This document shows, piece after piece, positions 33,095 to 41,241 of a stretch of DNA of 64,000 nucleotides. The stretch comes from an uncultured Bacilli bacterium. GTDB lineage: Bacteria > Bacillota_I > Bacilli_A > RF39 > UBA660. The translations under genes and the position numbers were made by a program. Within the stretch, counting starts at the first letter, position 1. Every line of letters starts with the position of its first letter. The notes below the pieces were generated by a model, which did not search any database, was not told the DNA's origin, and saw only the letters and a program-made list of their open reading frames with translations. The stretch covers positions 186,001 to 250,000 of the forward strand of contig CAJUBJ010000001.1 of assembly GCA_910584655.1 (NCBI GenBank), in the 5' to 3' direction.

Positions 33095-33622
33095 ATGAGT
33101 TATAAATTAATACCATTAAAAAAACGAGATATAACTGAATTTAAGAGACTTGCACAAGAGGCATTTCAAAAAGGATTTGAAGATGAATTTGGAGAATGCA
33201 AAGAAGTGATACTTCCAGAAAAAGATATAGAAGAATCATTAAATGCTGAAGGAGCATTTTCATATAAAATTGTTGAAAATAATGAAATAATTGCAGGAGT
33301 AATTGTAAATATAAATACAGAAACAAACCATAATCATTTAGATATACTATTTACAAAAGTAGGTATTCAATCTAAAGGTATAGGTATGTTTATTTGGAAT
33401 GAAATAGAAAAATTATATTTTGATACAAAAGTATGGGAAACAGTTACTCCATACTTTGATAAAAGAAATATACATTTCTATGTAAATAAATGTGGGTTCA
33501 AAATAGTTGAATTTTATAATCCAAAACATATAGCAGAATGGAATAAAAATGAAAATCCAACAGGAGGTATGCCTAATGAAGTAGGTCAATATTTCTTGAG
33601 ATTTGAAAAAGTAATGAAGTAA
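33095..33622 (+). CDS. GNAT-family N-acetyltransferase in array
   Basis: A 175-residue acetyl-CoA-dependent acetyltransferase. The N-terminal LIPLKKRDITEFKRLAQEAF is a typical GNAT start, the acetyl-CoA loop is in VGIQSKGIGMFIWNEIE (about residue 90), and the C-terminal NIHFYVNKCGFKIVEFYNP strand pair closes the fold. A C-terminal YFLRFEK strand is typical of cassette-type GNATs. The substrate is unknown. A strong GGGAGGAAAATTGAA precedes the ATG. It is the last gene of the array. Confidence 0.85.
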   Translation: MSYKLIPLKKRDITEFKRLAQEAFQKGFEDEFGECKEVILPEKDIEESLNAEGAFSYKIVENNEIIAGVIVNINTETNHNHLDILFTKVGIQSKGIGMFIWNEIEKLYFDTKVWETVTPYFDKRNIHFYVNKCGFKIVEFYNPKHIAEWNKNENPTGGMPNEVGQYFLRFEKVMK

Positions 33623-33633
33623 ATCATACTGAT

Positions 33634-33645
33634 AAATTACAATTT
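33634..33645. repeat. Array boundary palindrome, copy J
   Basis: AAATTACAATTT, exact, with arms extending to ATAAATT/AATTTAT, 11 nt after the GNAT stop. It resembles copy L at 46.9 kb. Confidence 0.75.
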
Positions 33646-33723
33646 ATATAGAAGCTTATAAAGTATTAACTATAAAAAAGTAGATTAGATAATAAGTGTA
33701 TAAATATATGATTAAGTATAATT

Positions 33724-33754
33724 AAAATATATGTAAATTAGCATATATTTTTTT
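33724..33754 (+). terminator. Array terminator
   Basis: AAATATATG-TAAATTAG-CATATATTT perfect 9-bp stem, followed by T residues. It closes the array transcript. Confidence 0.8.
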
Positions 33755-33769
33755 ATTTGTTTTGTTTAT

Positions 33770-33782
33770 AAATTTACAGTTT
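33770..33782. repeat. Degenerate boundary-like sequence, copy K
   Basis: AAATTTACAGTTT followed by GAAA resembles copy B with one insertion and a substitution. It may be a decayed end of the array or chance. Confidence 0.3.
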
Positions 33783-33822
33783 GAAAAATAAATGGTATTA
33801 TTATAATAGAGGTGTAGGGATT

Positions 33823-35670
33823 ATGAATGAGCAAAACAATAATTTTAATTCGCAATTTAATAATCAACTAGCAAACTCTAATAATAATGGGGTTCATCCT
33901 ACACAGCCTGTAAAAAATAGATTTTTTTCTCCTGATTTATTTGAGGATGCAAATGTAAATGCGGTTGGATCTTCAACTAGTAATAGTGTAAGTAATAATG
34001 TTATAAGTTGGGGAGTTGGTCAAAAAAGTGAAAATCATGGAGATCTTAGCAAAGCTAATGTACAATCTGATATTGTCCAATCGAATATGATGGAACAAGT
34101 CAATGGAGTTATTTATACTGATGAGCAACCTGAAATTTTGGACGATTCTTTTTTAATGGGAGATACAAAAAATTCTAATGACAATCAGTTTGGTATGAAA
34201 AATACACCTTTTTCTGAATTGCAAAATAATTCTACATCAATGAATATAAATGGACAGAATCAAAATATGCAACAATTTAGTCAGTCTTTTGGAGGAGGAC
34301 AACAACAATCTTACCAGAACTCTCAAACTACTATTCAACCTGTTCAACAACCTATTCCGCAACAAGTACAACCTATTATACAACCTGTTCAGCAACCTGT
34401 TCCACAACAACTTCAAGTAGTTCAACAGCCAGTTGCCCAGACTCAAGCTCAACAACAAGTTCAGACAGGTTATAATCAAATGACGCCAACTGACCAAAGT
34501 TGGAAAGAGGGGATTGGTGTTGTTCAGCCTGTTGGAGATGATTGGATGAATCAACAACCTTTAAGTGCTTCATCTTTGGGTGTATCTCCAAGTACTTCAA
34601 ATGCTCCTAAGGACGTTGTTAACGAGTCTAAATTTTTTAATAATAATATTAATAATAATTCTCAAAATAAGCAAGAAATGCAACAACAATATACGATGCA
34701 ATATGCAAATGGTGTTGCTGCAAGTTTAGCTGAAGCAAAAGTAGTAGTAGATGAGATGCCTTTATTGAAACAATATGTGGGAGATAAATTTACAAAAATT
34801 ACTATGGCACCGTTTTCTTTTGCTGCCCTTTTATTAGGGGGATTCTATTTTATGTATCGTAAGATGTATTTACTTGGGATAATTTTGACTTTTTCTGAAT
34901 TTGCCCTAATTAATACATTACCTACTGGAATATCGACTATTTCTTTAATTGTTTATAGACTTGTTTTATCGTTAGCTGTTAATCCTTTATATATTAAAAT
35001 AGCTAAAGGAAAAGTAAAAGGTATTGTAAATAAAAAAGCTAATCAAAAGAAAAATCAGATAGAACTTAATACAATTTGTAAAAGAAAAGGTGGAACTAGT
35101 TTTGGTAAAGCTTTTTTATTAATGTTTTTTTGCTTAATAGTTGAAGTAATAGTTTCTTTTACTATTTTCTCAGCAACAATAATATCGAAAGTATATGATT
35201 TTATTTCAAATGGTATAATAAGTGTTGATAATGGTAAGTATGATGGCGTCATAAAAACAAGTGATTATGATGTTTTGAGTAATATGAATATAGAAATTCC
35301 AACAGATTTTAAAAAATCTGAAAGTAGTGAATTTTATTATATATATACTGATTCTAATACTAGTGGAGACTTTAATACTTGTACTTTATCAATTGGTAAA
35401 CTATCTGGCTATGATAGTGGAGAAGAATTTATTAATCAGTACATTGAATATGAAGAATTGGAAGAAAATATTGGTAAAACTAATTCGAAGGGAATTACTT
35501 GGTATACGCTTACACATGAAAGTAAAGGTGGTACTAGGTATTTAAGGACAGCTGAATTAAATGGAGATATTATATTGTTTAACTATAAAGTTGGAGCTGA
35601 TACAACTTCTGGTGTATGTGATGTATATTTGGTTAATATCTTAGATTCTATATCTTTAAAAGAAAAATAA
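33823..35670 (+). CDS. Asn/Gln-rich membrane protein with Cys-pair extracytoplasmic domain
   Basis: A 615-residue protein. Residues 1-300 are Asn/Gln/Ser/Val-rich, with imperfect QPVQQP-type repeats near 175-215. About five hydrophobic segments follow at roughly 325-470 (MAPFSFAALLLGGFYFMY, a DUF2628-like start). The C-terminal 140 residues are extracytoplasmic and share the Cys layout (FNTCTLSIG; TSGVCDVYL) with the proteins at 23056 and 23909. The start at 33823 is preferred to the TTG at 33781 since GAGGTGTAGGGATT lies ahead. Function unknown. Confidence 0.7.
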   Translation: MNEQNNNFNSQFNNQLANSNNNGVHPTQPVKNRFFSPDLFEDANVNAVGSSTSNSVSNNVISWGVGQKSENHGDLSKANVQSDIVQSNMMEQVNGVIYTDEQPEILDDSFLMGDTKNSNDNQFGMKNTPFSELQNNSTSMNINGQNQNMQQFSQSFGGGQQQSYQNSQTTIQPVQQPIPQQVQPIIQPVQQPVPQQLQVVQQPVAQTQAQQQVQTGYNQMTPTDQSWKEGIGVVQPVGDDWMNQQPLSASSLGVSPSTSNAPKDVVNESKFFNNNINNNSQNKQEMQQQYTMQYANGVAASLAEAKVVVDEMPLLKQYVGDKFTKITMAPFSFAALLLGGFYFMYRKMYLLGIILTFSEFALINTLPTGISTISLIVYRLVLSLAVNPLYIKIAKGKVKGIVNKKANQKKNQIELNTICKRKGGTSFGKAFLLMFFCLIVEVIVSFTIFSATIISKVYDFISNGIISVDNGKYDGVIKTSDYDVLSNMNIEIPTDFKKSESSEFYYIYTDSNTSGDFNTCTLSIGKLSGYDSGEEFINQYIEYEELEENIGKTNSKGITWYTLTHESKGGTRYLRTAELNGDIILFNYKVGADTTSGVCDVYLVNILDSISLKEK

Positions 35671-35675
35671 TCATA

Positions 35676-35702
35676 AAAAAAGCCCTAATGTTAGGGCTTT
35701 TG
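35676..35702 (+). terminator. Terminator
   Basis: AAAGCCCTAA-TG-TTAGGGCTTT, a near-perfect stem, followed by TGTTC. Confidence 0.85.
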
Positions 35703-35721
35703 TTCTATTTAGAAGATAATA

Positions 35722-35730
35722 TGATATAAT
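35722..35730 (+). promoter_or_regulatory. Extended -10 promoter for murL-murD2
   Basis: TGATATAAT, 20 nt upstream of the ATG at 35751; GGAGGCGAT lies between. Confidence 0.55.
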
Positions 35731-35750
35731 TTACTTGGAGGCGATTATGT

Positions 35751-37097
35751 ATGAGTATGTCTTTAAAAGAAATACAATTATATGATACTTTTGTTTATGA
35801 TAAATATGAGATTTATTATACTGATGAATTATTAAAATTAGAATTTTATTATGAAATAGTTGGATTAAAAAAATTTGTTCATAGATTAGAGATTCCAATT
35901 AGTAATAAAAATATAAATAAAGAGTATGTAAGTAAGTTAGTTTTTAATATAGGTTTGTTAGAATTAATTAGTTATTGGAAAGCTACAATGGCTCCTAATT
36001 TAGTTATTAATTGTGGTAATATTGATGATGAGCAAAAGGAATTTTTTAAAAAAATATATTTTCATGGATTGGGAGAATTCTTTTATTTGAATGGAATAAA
36101 TCCAGATTATGATAGTTTTATTAATTTTAAATGTTTAGGAAATAGCAAAGATATAGATGTAGAATATGATGGTAAAGGAAGTTTAGTTGCAATTGGCGGT
36201 GGAAAAGATTCTTGTGTTACTTTAAGCCTATATAAAAAGGAGAAGACTGATTGCTTTATAATAAATCCTAAACCTGTTATGTTGGAGTGTGCTTATCAAG
36301 CGGGATATAATGACGAGAATATCTGTGCTGTAAGAAGAATTTTAGATAAGGGGATTATAGAACTTAATAATCAAGGATATCTAAATGGGCATACACCTTT
36401 TTCAGCAATGGTGGCTTTTGTTTCTTATTTAACTGCATATTTAAACAATAAAGAAAAAATTGTTTTATCAAATGAAAATAGTGCAAATGAATCAAATGTT
36501 TTAGGAACAAAGATTAATCATCAATATTCAAAGTCTTATGAATTTGAAAGAGATTTTCAAGAATATGCATTAAAATATTTGGGTAATGGAATAAAATATT
36601 ATTCATTTTTAAGACCTCTTACTGAATATCAAATAGGATTGTTGTTTTCTAAGTACAATAAGTTTCATAATGTTTTTAAAAGTTGTAATGTTGGTAGTAA
36701 GAGTGAAATATGGAAATGGTGTTGTAATTGCGCAAAGTGTATGTTTGTTTATAGTTTATTGTCTCCACATTTATATAAAGACGAACTAGTTAGTATATTT
36801 GGAGAAGATATGTTTGAAAAAAAGGAAATGTTACAAGTTTTTAAGGAGTTACTTGGCAAAGAGAATGTAAAACCATTTGATTGTGTTGGGACTTTTAATG
36901 AAGTAAATTATGCTATTACTAAAACAATAAAGAGACTTGATGGTAGAGACTTGCCATATTTATTAAAATATTATAAAGATAATTATTATGATGAGACAAT
37001 TTTAAAATTAGATTTAGAGCATAGTTTTAATGATGAAAATAGTTTGGATGAAGATGATATAAAAATAATTAAGGATGCGATTTTTAATGATAGATAA
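35751..37097 (+). CDS. murL: UDP-MurNAc-L-Ala-L-Glu epimerase MurL
   Basis: Cytoplasmic epimerase that converts the terminal L-Glu of UDP-MurNAc-L-Ala-L-Glu to D-Glu. The 448-residue protein has the family's central stretch LVAIGGGKDSCVTLSL (near residue 145), SNENSANESNVLG (near 241) and a Cys-rich WCCNCAKCMFVY segment (near 324), plus the C-terminal KPFDCVGTFNEV. The adjacent gene is the partner ligase MurD2, overlapping by 11 bp, as known for this pathway in Xanthomonas. The pair bypasses the usual D-Glu-adding MurD plus glutamate racemase. Recognition is from remembered family motifs. Confidence 0.88.
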   Translation: MSMSLKEIQLYDTFVYDKYEIYYTDELLKLEFYYEIVGLKKFVHRLEIPISNKNINKEYVSKLVFNIGLLELISYWKATMAPNLVINCGNIDDEQKEFFKKIYFHGLGEFFYLNGINPDYDSFINFKCLGNSKDIDVEYDGKGSLVAIGGGKDSCVTLSLYKKEKTDCFIINPKPVMLECAYQAGYNDENICAVRRILDKGIIELNNQGYLNGHTPFSAMVAFVSYLTAYLNNKEKIVLSNENSANESNVLGTKINHQYSKSYEFERDFQEYALKYLGNGIKYYSFLRPLTEYQIGLLFSKYNKFHNVFKSCNVGSKSEIWKWCCNCAKCMFVYSLLSPHLYKDELVSIFGEDMFEKKEMLQVFKELLGKENVKPFDCVGTFNEVNYAITKTIKRLDGRDLPYLLKYYKDNYYDETILKLDLEHSFNDENSLDEDDIKIIKDAIFNDR

Positions 37098-38421
37098 AAT
37101 ACTTAGTAAATTAGAACATAAAAATATTGCAATATTAGGTTTTGGTAGAGAAGGTAAAGCGACATATAAATTTATTCGAAAGTATTTAGCTTTACAAAGC
37201 TTAACAATTATTGATAGGATTGATGTTAGTAAAGATGATTTATTAGCTGGTGATAAGAAAACCTTTGTTATTAGTGGCGATAACTATTTAGATGGTTTGG
37301 ATTCTTACGATTTAGTTATAAAATCTCCTGGAATTTCTTTAAAAGATATAGATACTACAAATGTTAATTTAACATCAGAAATTGAATTATTATTGGAAGT
37401 TGCTAAAGATAAAGTTATTGGTGTAACTGGAACAAAAGGAAAAAGCACAACTACATCTTTAATTGCTAGTATTTTGAAAGAAAATGGTTTAAAAGTTATT
37501 TTGGCGGGAAATATTGGAATACCTGTTTTTGACAGATTTGACGAAGTTGATGAAGATACTGTTTTTGTTTTAGAAATGTCCTCACATCAGTTAGAATATT
37601 TGAATGTTTCACCACATATTGGGGTTGTTTTAAATTTATTTGAGGATCATTTGGACCATGCTGGTAGTGTTGAACATTATCATAATATAAAAATGAATAT
37701 GTTTAAGTATCAAGAAGACGATGATTATATGGTCTATTGCCAAGATAATATTAGTTTAAAAAATAAGATTTTGGAAAATAAATTTAAAGGAAAAAAGTAT
37801 GACGTAGATATAGAATCAAAAAGTGCTAAAACATATTTAGATGATGGTAAAGTATATTATGATGGAAATGAAGTATTTGATATAAGTTTAAAAAGAAACT
37901 TATTGGGAATTTATAATTTTAAAAATATAATGGTGGCTTACACAGTTAGTAAGATACTTTTGTTAGATGATGATAAAACTTTTAAGGCAATAGCTGAGTT
38001 TAAACCTTTGAAGTATAGATTAGAATTGGTTGGCGAAATTAATAAAGTGAAATTTTTCGTTGATACATTAGCAACTATTCCTGAGGCTACTAAGGAGTCT
38101 ATTGAAGCTTTAGAAAATGTTAATACTTTAATATTTGGTGGAATGGATAGAGGTATATCTTATGAAGGGTTTGCTGAATATTTGGAAAATACTAATATAG
38201 AACATTTTATATGTATGCCAACAACTGGCCATACAATAGGAAATAATTTGCCACATGAAAGAACGTTTTTTGTGGAAACTCTAGAAGAAGCAGTAAATAT
38301 GGCAAAAAAGGTAACTAAAGAAAATACTATTTGTTTATTATCTCCAGCTGCAGCAAGTTATGAGCAGTTTAAAAATTATGCAGAAAAAGGGGATAAATAT
38401 AAAGAATATGTATTAAGATAA
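37087..38421 (+). CDS. murD2: UDP-MurNAc-L-alanine--L-glutamate ligase MurD2
   Basis: Mur-family ATP-dependent ligase of 444 residues that adds L-Glu to UDP-MurNAc-L-Ala. The N-terminal nucleotide-binding domain has NIAILGFGREGKATYKF, the ATP loop is VIGVTGTKGKSTTTSLI (about 115-131), VLEMSSHQLEYL follows, and the C-terminal domain has IFGGMDRGISY. The GFGREG start and the fusion-like overlap with murL point to MurD2 rather than canonical MurD. ATG at 37087 is preferred to 37075. Confidence 0.88.
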   Translation: MIDKILSKLEHKNIAILGFGREGKATYKFIRKYLALQSLTIIDRIDVSKDDLLAGDKKTFVISGDNYLDGLDSYDLVIKSPGISLKDIDTTNVNLTSEIELLLEVAKDKVIGVTGTKGKSTTTSLIASILKENGLKVILAGNIGIPVFDRFDEVDEDTVFVLEMSSHQLEYLNVSPHIGVVLNLFEDHLDHAGSVEHYHNIKMNMFKYQEDDDYMVYCQDNISLKNKILENKFKGKKYDVDIESKSAKTYLDDGKVYYDGNEVFDISLKRNLLGIYNFKNIMVAYTVSKILLLDDDKTFKAIAEFKPLKYRLELVGEINKVKFFVDTLATIPEATKESIEALENVNTLIFGGMDRGISYEGFAEYLENTNIEHFICMPTTGHTIGNNLPHERTFFVETLEEAVNMAKKVTKENTICLLSPAAASYEQFKNYAEKGDKYKEYVLR

Positions 38422-38447
38422 AAGCTTATTTATTTAAGCTTTTTTTG
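38418..38447 (+). terminator. murL-murD2 terminator
   Basis: AAAGCTT pairs with AAGCTTT around an AT loop, followed by a T-run. Confidence 0.75.
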
Positions 38448-38509
38448 ATTAGTAGTTTTTTTTCGTTAAAAAGTATTGTATAATTATAAAAGAATAGGTG
38501 GTTAGTGTG

Positions 38510-39328
38510 ATGAACGATAATATGATTGCAAGTCTTAAGCTTATTTATAAGCCACTCATAATGTATTATGGAGATTGGGAATTATGTGATGGACTTGATA
38601 AAATTTCACTAGAAAAGAATGGTAAAAGTTTATTTATGGAATTTCTTAATAGATATTATTATATGCCTTTAAGAGTAATATTTAAGGAAGAATCATTTGT
38701 AGAAACTTTTAATTTTGCAATTGAATCTAAGACAATTGATAATGTTAGGACACTTTATTTTTCAAAGAAAGCTTTTTTAAGAAACTTAATTTCTAATGCA
38801 GATGATGTGGTTTTAAATGGAGGAGAAGATGTTTATAAGGATATAAAAAGGGCTATAAGAATTAGAAAAGATGTATATAGAGATGTATTAAAAAATAAGG
38901 AAGATTCAGAATATTATACAGAAGTTTTGGAAGAATATAATAATAGTGAAGTAGAAGTGACTTTTTTTGAATTTGTAAGTTTATGTAGGAAGAAATTTAC
39001 TAAATTATTATCTGGATATAATGCAGTTATTGATTTGTTTGATAAATCTTTAAATGTTGATAAATTTATTAAGTGTTTTGATCCTAATCAACTTTATCTT
39101 TTTACAGCTTATTCATTATTGAAAAATTCTGAAAATAATTATGAAAAGTTTGGCAGAGTTGAGTATAATTTAAACGACATTGAAAATTATAAGAGTATTG
39201 TAGATGAAATTAGAGAAAGTGATTCATTTTATAATTCTCATATCATTGTAGAAAAGAATAAAGTTTATACGATTGATGATTTCTTTAAAGAATATAATGA
39301 ATTTATTGGTAAAATAAATAAAGGGTAG
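38510..39328 (+). CDS. Soluble protein of unknown function
   Basis: A 272-residue, Phe/Tyr/Lys-rich protein without membrane segments. No motif is recognised. AGGTGG lies 9 nt before the ATG at 38510; the upstream GTG at 38498 is inside that ribosome site. A TATAAT at 38479-38484 may be the -10. A hairpin at the 3' end (AAAGGGTAGAT/ATCTATCCTTT) is probably its terminator. Confidence 0.6.
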   Translation: MNDNMIASLKLIYKPLIMYYGDWELCDGLDKISLEKNGKSLFMEFLNRYYYMPLRVIFKEESFVETFNFAIESKTIDNVRTLYFSKKAFLRNLISNADDVVLNGGEDVYKDIKRAIRIRKDVYRDVLKNKEDSEYYTEVLEEYNNSEVEVTFFEFVSLCRKKFTKLLSGYNAVIDLFDKSLNVDKFIKCFDPNQLYLFTAYSLLKNSENNYEKFGRVEYNLNDIENYKSIVDEIRESDSFYNSHIIVEKNKVYTIDDFFKEYNEFIGKINKG

Positions 39329-39353
39329 ATTGTTGTATCTATCCTTTATTTAT
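39321..39353 (+). terminator. Terminator
   Basis: AATAAAGGGTAGAT pairs with ATCTATCCTTTATT around a short loop, overlapping the stop codon. The same stem reads in both directions. Confidence 0.65.
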
Positions 39354-39387
39354 GTTAAAATTTATGTATAAAGTAGTGTGATTTAAT

Positions 39388-41106
39388 ATGCGTGAAAAAA
39401 AGTATGCAGATGTTTTAAAAAAATATGAAGAAGATATTGATGAAAAAATGTCAATGACAAGAGAGATAAAATTTAAAGATTTACAAGAAAGCATGGATAA
39501 AGAAGCAAAAAACGAAGAAGTACAAAAAACAACAGAAGAAAGTATTTCTAAAACCAGTATAAAAAAGTTAGATAAAGATGAAGAAGTTGCTAAAGTGCTA
39601 AAAGTAGAAGAAGAAATTGATAAAATTAGAGATGAAGAAAATAAAAAAAGAAAAGAGTTAAAAATTAAAGAGGTTAACGAAGAAGTGCTAAAGTCTAGTA
39701 ATGAAGAAATAGATGATGATATATATTTAACTACTTCATTTAAACCTTTAAAGACTAGAATCAGTTTTATTAAAATTGTGAAAAAAATAGGAATATTTAT
39801 GTTATTTATTTTAGTTTTAGGATGTGTTGGATATTTTGCTGGTGTACCAATGTACAAAAAGTATATTAATAGTCGTCCTAAAATAATTTTTGATAAAACA
39901 ATTGAGTATGTTAGTGATAAAATGATAAATGTTATTAATGATTTTAATATCGGAAATAATAGCATTTTGACTGATATAAAGTTTAATGTAGATAATGGTT
40001 TGGGTGAATTAAATGAAGGAAATTTTGGATATAGGTTAGGAATAGCTTCTAATAGATATGAAAATTCTCTTTATATGGAAATAGAAAATAGTAATTATGG
40101 TATAAATGATTATTTTAATAGTGGGAAGAGTTATACGAATTTTTCTACTAGTGATAAATATTTTCTTATGGAACAAAATAAAATAGATAAGGTATATAAT
40201 AAATATTCTGGTTATTTAAATAATATATTTGAGATTAGTAGTGATGATTTAAGATATGTTGTTCTTAAAGAAAGAGACATTATAAAAGGTTTATTATTAA
40301 ATGAATATATTGTTTCATCAAAAACAGAAATAGATATTAATAATAAGAGTATAGAAGTTGTAAAGAATTCTTATGTAATTGATAAAAGTAATATAAAGAA
40401 GATTCAAAAAAAGTATTATGAAGAATTAATAAAAGATGATAAGTTAATTAAAATAATGTCTGAATTAAGCAATTTATCTGTAAAAGAATATAAAAATGAA
40501 TTAAGTAATTTAGTTGATTCAGATATTGATGATGATTATAAGTTGGCTTTTAATATTTATACTATGGAGGCAACTAAAGTTGTTGGTTTAGATATTGAAG
40601 AAAATGGTTTTTGTTTATTTTATTTATATTTTTATGAAAATGATTTTGATTTTTATGCTAATTTAAATGACCGAGATGTTGTAGAATTTAAAGGAAAAAA
40701 AGAAGATGATATAAAAGCAACAATTAAATACAATGCTGATAAGATAATTGATTTAAATATTAAGAATTTTGATAAGGAAAGAGTTGAATTTAGTTATTTC
40801 TTTGAAACTAAGAAAAGAGATTATTCAGGGGAGTTTGTATTAAGGGAAAAAGAAGAAAGTGTTTATGATGTAGAATTTTCACTCCGTTATGATGATTATT
40901 TATATAGTTTTAATTCTTTATTTGATTTACATTATAATGATTTTAAAAATGTTAATGAGGAGAATATAGTAAAGTATTCAGTAAAAAATTATTCCAATGA
41001 ATCACTATTGTTTTATGAAGAGATTGAAGAGATTGGAATTAAAGAAGGATTTTTAAAATGGCAAGAAATCTTTGATGATTTTATAAATGAAATTAGTAAG
41101 AAATAA
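39388..41106 (+). CDS. Type II membrane protein with Lys/Glu-rich cytoplasmic tail
   Basis: A 572-residue protein. Residues 1-120 are a highly charged Lys/Glu coiled-coil-like tail, one membrane segment lies at about 133-153 (IFMLFILVLGCVGYFAGVP), and the remaining 420 residues are extracytoplasmic, Asn/Asp/Tyr-rich and probably beta-strand-containing. No family is recognised. The topology resembles the WG-repeat protein at 14495. Function unknown. Confidence 0.65.
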   Translation: MREKKYADVLKKYEEDIDEKMSMTREIKFKDLQESMDKEAKNEEVQKTTEESISKTSIKKLDKDEEVAKVLKVEEEIDKIRDEENKKRKELKIKEVNEEVLKSSNEEIDDDIYLTTSFKPLKTRISFIKIVKKIGIFMLFILVLGCVGYFAGVPMYKKYINSRPKIIFDKTIEYVSDKMINVINDFNIGNNSILTDIKFNVDNGLGELNEGNFGYRLGIASNRYENSLYMEIENSNYGINDYFNSGKSYTNFSTSDKYFLMEQNKIDKVYNKYSGYLNNIFEISSDDLRYVVLKERDIIKGLLLNEYIVSSKTEIDINNKSIEVVKNSYVIDKSNIKKIQKKYYEELIKDDKLIKIMSELSNLSVKEYKNELSNLVDSDIDDDYKLAFNIYTMEATKVVGLDIEENGFCLFYLYFYENDFDFYANLNDRDVVEFKGKKEDDIKATIKYNADKIIDLNIKNFDKERVEFSYFFETKKRDYSGEFVLREKEESVYDVEFSLRYDDYLYSFNSLFDLHYNDFKNVNEENIVKYSVKNYSNESLLFYEEIEEIGIKEGFLKWQEIFDDFINEISKK

Positions 41107-41241
41107 TTTAGTTTATTTTGTTATGAAACTGATAGTATAGAAGAAATATTGAATGTGATATTTCTTTTAATTTATAAATTTTAAAAAAAAGAGGAAATTG
41201 GGGTATTAAGGTATAATAATATTAGTAAAGGGAGAGATTAT

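Larger units (their letters stand above)
29450..33645 (+). other. Cassette-like array of small genes separated by a short palindrome
   Basis: Eight intact small genes and two decayed ones, all on the plus strand, are bounded by ten copies of a palindrome of consensus AAATTRYAATTT (best extended form ATAAATTRYAATTTAT). Most copies begin within 6 nt of a stop codon, three of them inside the stop codon itself. The next start lies 13-26 nt after the copy, leaving room only for the ribosome site. Site-to-site distances range from about 265 to 825 bp, apart from one 68-bp interval that holds only a promoter. The products are mostly single-domain accessory proteins. No integrase gene, attC-like hairpin or transposase is visible. 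Confidence 0.7.

Noticed and set aside
29450..33645. Classical integron attC sites or CRISPR repeats
   Set aside because: The repeats are only 12-16 bp palindromes with gene-sized spacing; there are no GTTRRRY ends, no long imperfect hairpins, no regular 25-40 bp spacers and no cas or intI gene.
33634..33645. Xer/dif-like recombination site
   Set aside because: The motif lacks the 11-6-11 layout and the conserved dif arm sequences I know from Bacillota; it is also present in many tandem copies.
28434..33760. Integrative element or prophage inserted at the tRNA-CAU/Leu genes
   Set aside because: No integrase, phage gene or direct repeat of a tRNA 3' end was found downstream; tRNA proximity alone is not sufficient.
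34237..34600. Antisense open frames within the Gln-rich part of the 33823 gene
   Set aside because: They are mirror images of a CAA/CCT-rich repeat, give Leu/Arg/Asn low-complexity products and have no ribosome site.
39339..39965. Long minus-strand open frame opposite the Lys/Glu-rich region at 39.4-39.9 kb
   Set aside because: It yields a Ser/Phe/Leu low-complexity product, a typical reverse complement of AAA/GAA-rich coding DNA; the plus-strand gene has promoter-side signals and continues well beyond.
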